Origin: DASPKS01 sp035628035
GTDB taxonomy: Bacteria > Bacteroidota > Rhodothermia > Rhodothermales > Rubricoccaceae
DNA: 5,325 bases
Reading direction: 5' to 3'
Assembly: GCA_035628035.1 (NCBI GenBank)
Contig: DASPKS010000095.1
Coordinates: forward strand, 1-5,325
Shown here piece by piece: positions 1-4,138 of the stretch; within the stretch, counting starts at the first letter, position 1; each line of letters begins with the position of its first letter. A program made the translations under genes and the position numbers. The notes under the pieces are model-generated. The model was given only the letters and a program-made list of their open reading frames with translations, did no database searches and had not been told where the DNA came from.

Positions 1-260
1 CGCTCGCGGTGGAGGGGGTGTTCCCGAACCCCGTCCGCTCGTCGGCCGAGGTGGCGTTCCGGCTCCGCCGCGCGGCGCCCGTCTCGCTCGCCCTCCGCGA
101 CGGGCGCGGGCGGCTCGTCCGCGCGGCGGCGCTGGGGCCGCACGGGGCCGGCCCGCACCGCGCGCGCGTCGACGCGTCGGGGCTCGCCCCCGGCACGTAC
201 CTCCTCACCCTCCGCACGCCCGACGGGACGCAGACCCGCCCCGTGACCGTCGTCCGGTAA
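1..260 (+). CDS. C-terminal end of a secreted protein with a type IX-type sorting domain (5' partial)
   Basis: Only the end of this gene is in the window. The reading frame is open from the left edge (first full codon at 3) to a TAA at 258-260. The GTG at 9-11 is probably an internal valine, because the domain already begins with LAVEGVFPNP. The visible 85 residues form a compact beta-sandwich-like tail. It has the FPNPVRSSAEVAF opening, a middle LALRDGRGRLVRAA strand pair, and SGLAPGTYLLTLRT followed by TRPVTVVR at the end. This pattern of PNP, then D-x-x-GR, then GLxxGxYxL is that of the Por secretion tail that directs proteins through the type IX system of Bacteroidota, after which it is usually cleaved. 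The function of the passenger cannot be told because its body lies upstream. The next gene on the same strand carries a related tail, so this locus makes at least two exported proteins. Confidence 0.8.
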   Translation, partial: LAVEGVFPNPVRSSAEVAFRLRRAAPVSLALRDGRGRLVRAAALGPHGAGPHRARVDASGLAPGTYLLTLRTPDGTQTRPVTVVR

Positions 261-280
261 GGCAGCCACGGCCTCGCGTT

Positions 281-384
281 AGCGGGCGGGGGCGTCTCGC
301 GTACGTGACCTTCTGAGGCGGAGGAGCGGGGTAGGGGGCGCCGCGCGGCAGCGTTTGCAGCGGGCGGGGGCGTCCGTACCCGAC
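281..384 (+). repeat. 16-bp perfect direct repeat, two copies upstream of the sugar dehydrogenase gene
   Basis: AGCGGGCGGGGGCGTC occurs at 281-296 and again at 359-374, identical in all 16 positions and 78 bp apart start to start. Both copies are followed by a similar stretch, CGTACGTGAC at 300-309 and CGTACCCGAC at 375-384. The first copy has three extra bases (TCG) in between. The repeat fills part of the non-coding gap between the two exported-protein genes, and the second copy ends about 20 bp before the start codon at 395. It could be a paired regulator site or a remnant duplication. The sequence alone does not decide, and the GC-rich background makes partial matches cheap, though 16 of 16 is more than expected in a 134-bp gap. 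Confidence 0.6.
354..384 (+). promoter_or_regulatory. Weak candidate promoter for the sugar dehydrogenase gene (TTTG ... TA)
   Basis: TTTG at 354-357 is the only such motif in the gap. It is followed after 19 bases by TACCCGAC at 377-384. Bacteroidota promoters have a -33 TTTG and a -7 TAnnTTTG about 19 bases apart. The first box and the spacing fit, but the second keeps only its TA. If real, transcription would start close to the ATG at 395, giving a very short leader, and the second direct-repeat copy would lie between the boxes. Confidence 0.2.
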
Positions 385-394
385 GCCTCGACCC

Positions 395-1852
395 ATGCCG
401 CTCCGCCTCGCCCTCTGCTGCGTCCTTGCGCTGGCCGCCCCGGCCGCGCTGGCCCAAGCCCCCCCGGCCTTCCCGAACCTCCCCGCGTTCGAGCGGCCGA
501 CCGACCTCAATTACCTCCCCGGCTTCACGAACCGCCTCGTCGTGTCCGAGCAGGGGGGGCGGCTCTGGATCTTCAGCAACACGCCGGGGGTGAGCCAGCG
601 CCAGCTCTTCCTCGACCTCCGGAGCCGTGTGTTTGAGGCCTCGGCTGAGGGCGGCCTGCTCAGCTTCGCCTTCCCGCCGGACTTCTCGATCAAGCCGTTC
701 CTCTACGTGTACTACGTGGCGGGGGACCCCTCGAACCCCAACGGGACGCGGCGGAAGGTCGTCGCTCGGTACCACGTGCCGGCCTCGACGGGACTCCCCG
801 ACCCCGCCACGGAGACGATCATGATCGAGATCCCTGCGCCGGGGCCGAACCTCCACGGCGGGAAGATCGTGATCGGGCCTGACGGCCACCTCTACATCCC
901 CACCGGCGACGGCGGGACGATCCCCGGCCAGTCCGCCGCCGCGCAGGACCTGACGACCTTCCATGGGAAGGTGCTCCGCCTCGACGTGGACAACCCCTCC
1001 GGCGGGCGGAACTACGGGATCCCCCCCGACAACCCCCTCGTCGGCAATCCGCACGGATGGCGCGAGGAGATCTGGGCGTGGGGCCTCCGCAACCCCTGGC
1101 GGTCGTCGTTCGACGCGCAGGGTCGCCTCTGGACCGGCGATGTCGGCGACCACGCGTGGGAGGAGGTGGACATCCTCGCGCGCGGGGAGAACTACGGGTG
1201 GCCCATCATGGAGGCGAACACGTGCCTCGAGACGCCGTGCAACCCTGCGCTCTACGAGCGGCCGGTGTGGGCGTACGCGCACGGCACGACGACCGGCTAC
1301 TCCATCACGGGCGGCTACGTCTACCGCGGCACGCAGGCGCCGGCGCTCGCCGGCCGCTACGTCTTCGGCGACTTCGTGACGGGTCGCGTGTGGACGCTCA
1401 ACGCGAACAACCCGTCGAGCCCCGACGTGCGGGAGCTCGGGCAGATCGTGCCCAACTTCGAGGGGCTCGTCGGGTTCGGGGAGTCGGAGGAGGGCGAGCT
1501 GTTCGCGCTCGGCTTCTCGGGCGGCCGCGTGTACAGCGTCACGGCGTGGGCGGCGACGGCCGCTGAGCCGACCCCGGGTCTCCCCGGCAACGCCGCCCTC
1601 CGGCTCGCGGGGCCGAACCCCTTCGCGGAGCAGACGACGCTCACGTTCACCCCCGAGCAATCCGGCCCGGCGCGCGTCGCGGCCTACGACGGCCTCGGCC
1701 GCGAGGTGGCAGTGCTCTTCGAGGGCACCGCGGTGGCCGGCGTCCAGCACCGGCTGGAGGTGGACGGACGCGCCCTCGCCGTGGGGGTGTACGTCGTCCG
1801 GATGGAGAGCGAAGCGGGCGCGTCGTACCAGCGCATCGTCCGCACGCGCTGA
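395..1852 (+). CDS. Secreted PQQ-dependent sugar dehydrogenase (glucose/sorbosone dehydrogenase family) with C-terminal sorting domain
   Basis: This 485-residue protein probably oxidises aldose sugars, or a related alcohol or aldehyde, outside the cytoplasm with the quinone cofactor PQQ. Residues 1-20 are a signal peptide with a cleavage site after APAALA. Residues 35-385 are a six-bladed beta-propeller of the soluble glucose/sorbosone dehydrogenase family. LHGGKIVIGPDGHLY (153-167) holds His154, which matches the catalytic base of the Acinetobacter soluble enzyme. GLRNPWRSSFD (230-240) holds the Arg232-Asn233 pair that contacts substrate and PQQ in that enzyme. WTGDVGDHAWEEVDIL (246-261), NYGWP (266-270) and ITGGYVYRG (304-312) are further family blocks. 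Residues 401-485 are a type IX-like tail (GPNPF, YDGLGREVAVL, GVYVVRM). Cys277 and Cys282 may form a disulfide. The ATG at 395 is chosen because the signal peptide begins there, although no Shine-Dalgarno site precedes it. The family is confident. The substrate, and whether PQQ is really bound, cannot be seen, and no PQQ synthesis gene is in the window. Confidence 0.9.
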   Translation: MPLRLALCCVLALAAPAALAQAPPAFPNLPAFERPTDLNYLPGFTNRLVVSEQGGRLWIFSNTPGVSQRQLFLDLRSRVFEASAEGGLLSFAFPPDFSIKPFLYVYYVAGDPSNPNGTRRKVVARYHVPASTGLPDPATETIMIEIPAPGPNLHGGKIVIGPDGHLYIPTGDGGTIPGQSAAAQDLTTFHGKVLRLDVDNPSGGRNYGIPPDNPLVGNPHGWREEIWAWGLRNPWRSSFDAQGRLWTGDVGDHAWEEVDILARGENYGWPIMEANTCLETPCNPALYERPVWAYAHGTTTGYSITGGYVYRGTQAPALAGRYVFGDFVTGRVWTLNANNPSSPDVRELGQIVPNFEGLVGFGESEEGELFALGFSGGRVYSVTAWAATAAEPTPGLPGNAALRLAGPNPFAEQTTLTFTPEQSGPARVAAYDGLGREVAVLFEGTAVAGVQHRLEVDGRALAVGVYVVRMESEAGASYQRIVRTR

Positions 1853-1869
1853 GGCGGACCGGGGGCGCA

Positions 1870-1890
1870 GCCCGCGCCCGAAGGCGGGCC
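1870..1890 (+). terminator. GC-rich hairpin just after the sugar dehydrogenase gene, possible terminator
   Basis: GCCCG (1876-1880) pairs with CGGGC (1885-1889) around the loop AAGG. Alternatively, GCCCGC at 1870-1875 pairs with GCGGGC at 1884-1889 around an eight-base loop. It lies 18-24 bases after the stop codon and is followed by only a short CGTTCTCC, so the usual T run is lacking. The position suits a terminator, but in a genome this rich in GC such stems also arise by chance. Confidence 0.3.
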
Positions 1891-1960
1891 GTTCTCCCCA
1901 TCGGCCGGCGATCCTGCACGTTGCTGATCCATTCGGGCACGGAGGGCCGCCGTTCGGCAG

Positions 1961-1975
1961 GGAGAAAAAGCGTTG
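1961..1975 (+). promoter_or_regulatory. Shine-Dalgarno-like GGAG before an alternative TTG start
   Basis: GGAG at 1961-1964 stands eight bases before a TTG at 1973-1975 that is in frame with the GAF-PAS gene. It lies in a purine- and A-rich patch (about 1961-1993) that stands out from the GC-rich surroundings. No comparable site precedes the ATG at 2036. The other genes here also lack Shine-Dalgarno sites, so this may be chance, or the patch may belong to a promoter region rather than mark a translation start. Confidence 0.25.
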
Positions 1976-2035
1976 GTTAAAGAGGGAGGAAGGCGAACCG
2001 ATACGGCTTCCGGCCGGCCGCTCACCCTTCCGCCG

Positions 2036-2872
2036 ATGCTCCCTGCCGACGCCCTTTCCGTCGCTCCTGCCCTCGAGCCAGGGGCTGCTCTCGACCCCGC
2101 CGAGGTCGTGCTCGCCCGCCTGGCCCGGCTGGCGGCGAACGCGTTCGGCGTGCCGCTCGCGCAGGCCGTCCGCTACGGCGCCGGCGGCGACGGCGAGGCA
2201 CCGAAGCCCATCAGCCACGGCACCCTCGGCGGCGGCGTGCCCGACCTCCGGCTCGCCTGCGCGGCCCTGCCGGCCGACGCCGCCCTCGTCGTCGTGCAGG
2301 ACGCCGCGAAGGACGCCCGCCTCGTGGGGGTGCTCCCGCCCGCGGCGCGGTTCTTCGTCCTCGCCGCGCTCGAAGGGGCCGACGGCGGCGCCCACGGCGC
2401 GCTCTGCCTCCTCGACGAGCGACCCCGCGAGTGGTCGGCCCTCCACGGGGAGGCCCTCCTCGACCTCGCCGCCCACACGGCCGATCTCCTCGGTGCGGAG
2501 GCGCGCCACACCGCCGCGCAGGCCTCGCTGGCCGAGGCCGAGGCGCGGTTCCAGGCCCTCGACGAGGCCGTCGACGTGGCGCTGTTCGTCCTCGAAGACG
2601 GGGTCGTGCTCGACGCCAACGCCCGTGCCCTCTCGCTCCTCGGCCATGCCCACCTCGATGATGTAGCCGGCCGCCTGCTGACAGGGCTAGCCGACCCCGC
2701 CCATGCCCCTACGCTCGACGCGCTCGGCGCCTCGGCGTCGCCGGCGCCGTGCGAGGTAACGCTCCGCCATGCGGGCGGCGAAGCGGTCCCGGTGCGGATG
2801 CGTGCGTGCCCGTTCCCCTACGAGGGGCGCGTGCTCCGCTTCCTCGTCGCCAGCCCCCTCGGCGCGGCGTGA
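2036..2872 (+). CDS. GAF-PAS sensory domain protein without an output domain
   Basis: This is a 278-residue cytosolic protein with no signal peptide or membrane segment. Residues 20-153 form a GAF domain of the kind common in bacterial histidine kinases and cyclic-di-GMP enzymes. Family blocks are LACAALPADAALVVVQDA (73-90), KDARL (92-96), RFFVLAAL (105-112) and the closing GALCLLDERPREWS (121-134). A short helix, AAQASLAEAEARFQAL (160-175), leads into a PAS domain at 171-275 with LFVLEDGVVLDANARALSLLG (183-203, key D193, N195 and G203) and RMRACPFPYEGRVLRFLVA at its end. The stop follows directly, so there is no kinase, GGDEF, EAL or DNA-binding part; the protein may act by binding a ligand or a partner. 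The ATG at 2036 is preferred because the 21 residues after the in-frame TTG at 1973 look like non-coding sequence, but that TTG has a GGAG ahead of it. The next gene starts 50 bases on and may be co-transcribed. Domain assignments are confident; the signal and partner are unknown. Confidence 0.85.
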   Translation: MLPADALSVAPALEPGAALDPAEVVLARLARLAANAFGVPLAQAVRYGAGGDGEAPKPISHGTLGGGVPDLRLACAALPADAALVVVQDAAKDARLVGVLPPAARFFVLAALEGADGGAHGALCLLDERPREWSALHGEALLDLAAHTADLLGAEARHTAAQASLAEAEARFQALDEAVDVALFVLEDGVVLDANARALSLLGHAHLDDVAGRLLTGLADPAHAPTLDALGASASPAPCEVTLRHAGGEAVPVRMRACPFPYEGRVLRFLVASPLGAA

Positions 2873-2891
2873 GCGCGCGGCCGGTCGGCGC

Positions 2892-2899
2892 TACCTTCC
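2892..2899 (+). promoter_or_regulatory. Weak -7-like element (TACCTTCC) before the small unknown gene
   Basis: TACCTTCC resembles the Bacteroidota -7 box TAnnTTTG in its TA and TT positions and lies 23 bases before the GTG at 2923. No TTTG or TTG is present about 19-25 bases upstream, where the sequence is almost pure G and C. It could mean that the small gene has its own start of transcription, but the match is partial and co-transcription with the GAF-PAS gene is equally possible. Confidence 0.15.
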
Positions 2900-2922
2900 G
2901 CCGGGAGTAAGCAACCGGCGCC

Positions 2923-3348
2923 GTGCCCGAACCTGCCTACCGGAAGCCCGAGGTCCCCGGCCTCCACATGGGCTTCGACAACTCCGTCGCGCTCTACCAC
3001 ATCGTGGGCGCCGAGGACTCCTTCGAGACGGCGGCGCAGGCGGTGTTCGGCCTCCTCCGCGACGCGCAGGCGCGCTTCCCCAACTGGCCGCGCATCCTCT
3101 ACCTCGACGTGGAGGGCCACGCCGGCACCGCCGCCGGGTTCGACGCCGACTTCTACGAGTTCCAGCAGGAGTTCCTCTTCGGCGTCCTCGCCCCCTTCCT
3201 CACGGCGTTCGACGCCCCGCTGACGGGGCCGCTCCTCAACCCCGAGCCGCAGCGGAACGACGTCCCCGACGTCCTCCGCATCGGGGAGGACTCGCGGCCC
3301 CACGCCGGCCGCGTCGTGCCCGACCACGCGCCAGGCCAGCAGGATTGA
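2923..3348 (+). CDS. Small protein of unknown function (141 residues)
   Basis: I do not recognise this protein and assign no function. It is acidic and soluble, without signal peptide or membrane segment. It reads as an alternating alpha/beta fold: a strand SVALYHIVG (21-29), a helix SFETAAQAVFGLLRDAQARF (33-52), a strand RILYLDVEGH (57-66), and a long helix DADFYEFQQEFLFGVLAPFL (74-93). A stretch around PLLNPEPQRNDVPDVL (103-118) follows. The last 20 or so residues are polar and look disordered. The LDVEGH and QRNDVP segments look like conserved spots. An in-frame TAA at 2908-2910 limits the start. GTG at 2923 is taken because the sequence from there is protein-like, but ATG at 2968 (residue 16) is possible. 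A GGGAG at 2903-2907 is rather far from the GTG. It begins 50 bases after the GAF-PAS gene on the same strand, which suggests a shared transcript. Confidence 0.75.
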   Translation: MPEPAYRKPEVPGLHMGFDNSVALYHIVGAEDSFETAAQAVFGLLRDAQARFPNWPRILYLDVEGHAGTAAGFDADFYEFQQEFLFGVLAPFLTAFDAPLTGPLLNPEPQRNDVPDVLRIGEDSRPHAGRVVPDHAPGQQD

Positions 3349-3369
3349 GGGGCCGGGCTGGCCGGCTTC
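3349..3369 (+). terminator. GC hairpin directly after the small unknown gene, possible terminator
   Basis: Starting one base after the stop codon, GGGGCCGG (3349-3356) pairs with CCGGCTTC (3362-3369) around the loop GCTGG; six pairs are Watson-Crick and two are G-T. A competing seven-base stem uses GGCCAGC at 3334-3340 and GCTGGCC at 3357-3363 and includes the stop codon in its loop. No T run follows. The position between two genes, with a promoter-like element just downstream, supports a transcript end here, but weakly. Confidence 0.3.
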
Positions 3370-3393
3370 CATTCGGCGGCCGTCGCGTATCAT
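3366..3393 (+). promoter_or_regulatory. Candidate promoter for the beta-barrel gene (-10 TATCAT)
   Basis: TATCAT at 3388-3393 matches five of six bases of the sigma-70 type -10 box and is one of few A/T-rich hexamers in this stretch. The region 16-17 bases upstream (CTTCCA at 3366-3371) is a poor -35 match. Transcription from here would give a leader of about 50 bases. That leader could fold into a small hairpin, CTCGC (3401-3405) with GCGAG (3413-3417). There is no Shine-Dalgarno site before the ATG at 3449. Confidence 0.35.
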
Positions 3394-3448
3394 AGGGGCA
3401 CTCGCCGAACGAGCGAGCGCGTTCCTCCGCTATCGCACCACGCCTATC

Positions 3449-4138
3449 ATGGTCCGCACCCTGATCGCCTCCGTCGCCCTCGCGCTCTTCGCCGCCGCGC
3501 CGGCCCTCGCCCAGCCCCGGGGCTTCCCGGCGCGCGAGCCCGGCGGGCTCCGCGTGAGCGCCGCGCTCGGCCCCAGCTTCAACTGGCTCGGCGACGTGAC
3601 CGTCGTCGAGGCCGACTCGGCGGAGCAGGAGGGGCAGACGACGGAGTACCCCGTCAGCGTCGGGTTCAAGGGCGGGCTGATGGTGGGGTACCGGAGCGGC
3701 CCGCTCGGCCTCCGCGTCGGCGCCAACTTCCTCAACACCGGCTCGATCTTCGACGGGACGACGTTCCTCAACGAGGACGAGCTCAGCGCCAACTTCGTCA
3801 CGCTCGCCGTCGACGCGCAGGTGGTCCGCCCCGTCACGCCGTTCCTCGACCTCTACGCCTTCGGCGGGCCCGAATTCCGCTACCTCCTCGACCTCTCGGG
3901 CGTCTCGAACTTCGAGGAGTTCCGCGACGGGTTCGAGTCGGTGAGCACGACGGCCAGCTTCGGCGCGGGCGTGCGGCTCCACCTGCTCGGGTACTCGTTC
4001 GGGCCCGAGCTCCGGTACGGGCTCGACCTCGGCGGCTTCAGCGGCGACACGTTCGAGACGGAGGGGGGCGGGACGGTCCGGCTCGACGAGGGGTTCTCGA
4101 TGAACAACCTCCTCTTCGGGCTCGTCTTCGGCCGCTAG
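3449..4138 (+). CDS. Outer-membrane beta-barrel protein (porin-like/PorT-type family)
   Basis: This is a 229-residue exported protein. Residues 1-21 form a signal peptide with cleavage after AAPALA. The mature part consists of alternating amphipathic strands typical of small outer-membrane barrels: LRVSAALGPSFNWLG (34-48), VGFKGGLMVGYRSGPLGLRVGANF (71-94), FVTLAVDAQVV (116-126), FLDLYAFGGPEFRYLL (132-147), TASFGAGVRLHLLGYSFGPELRYGLDL (168-194) and a final NNLLFGLVFGR. Glycine and aromatic residues sit at strand ends, and the last strand ends near an aromatic residue, as in barrels recognised by the BAM machinery. Acidic stretches at 54-62 and 107-112 would be outer loops. The pattern, with GxxFN near the start and GGLMVGYR, resembles the Bacteroidota outer-membrane beta-barrel (PorT-like) families. 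The cargo or role is not visible. Its TAG stop overlaps the stop of the opposite-strand gene, so the two genes converge with no space for a separate terminator. Confidence 0.85.
   Translation: MVRTLIASVALALFAAAPALAQPRGFPAREPGGLRVSAALGPSFNWLGDVTVVEADSAEQEGQTTEYPVSVGFKGGLMVGYRSGPLGLRVGANFLNTGSIFDGTTFLNEDELSANFVTLAVDAQVVRPVTPFLDLYAFGGPEFRYLLDLSGVSNFEEFRDGFESVSTTASFGAGVRLHLLGYSFGPELRYGLDLGGFSGDTFETEGGGTVRLDEGFSMNNLLFGLVFGR
4135..4138. other. Shared CTAG: overlapping stop codons of two convergent genes
   Basis: The palindrome CTAG holds the TAG stop of the plus-strand barrel gene (4136-4138) and, read on the other strand, the TAG stop of the DUF445 gene (4137-4135). The two coding regions overlap by four bases tail to tail. 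Confidence 0.85.

Noticed and set aside
281..374. G-quadruplex in the G-rich gap before the dehydrogenase gene
   Set aside because: There are several G runs (284-293, 327-338, 362-370), but four runs do not fall within short loops of each other, and G runs are expected at this composition.
395..454. Lipoprotein signal at the start of the sugar dehydrogenase (LALCC)
   Set aside because: The first cysteine is at residue 8, too near the N-terminus for a lipobox after a complete hydrophobic core. A standard signal peptidase I site after residue 20 fits better.
2818..3393. Minus-strand open frame of 191 codons opposite the small unknown gene
   Set aside because: The product is repetitive in Glu, Val, Gly and Arg without a recognisable domain, and it crosses the end of the GAF-PAS gene. 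The plus-strand frame is more protein-like in its helix and strand pattern.
2769..3395. Possible frameshifted continuation of the GAF-PAS protein into an output domain
   Set aside because: The plus-strand frame running on from the end of the PAS domain gives only Arg/Pro/Ala-rich sequence with no HisKA, GGDEF or helix-turn-helix motif, so there is no hidden effector.
3236..3982. Long minus-strand open frame of 248 codons opposite the beta-barrel gene
   Set aside because: Its product is a low-complexity run of Glu, Arg, Ala and Val. It is the antisense of a clear signal-peptide protein and spans a gene boundary and promoter region; it is an artefact of high GC.
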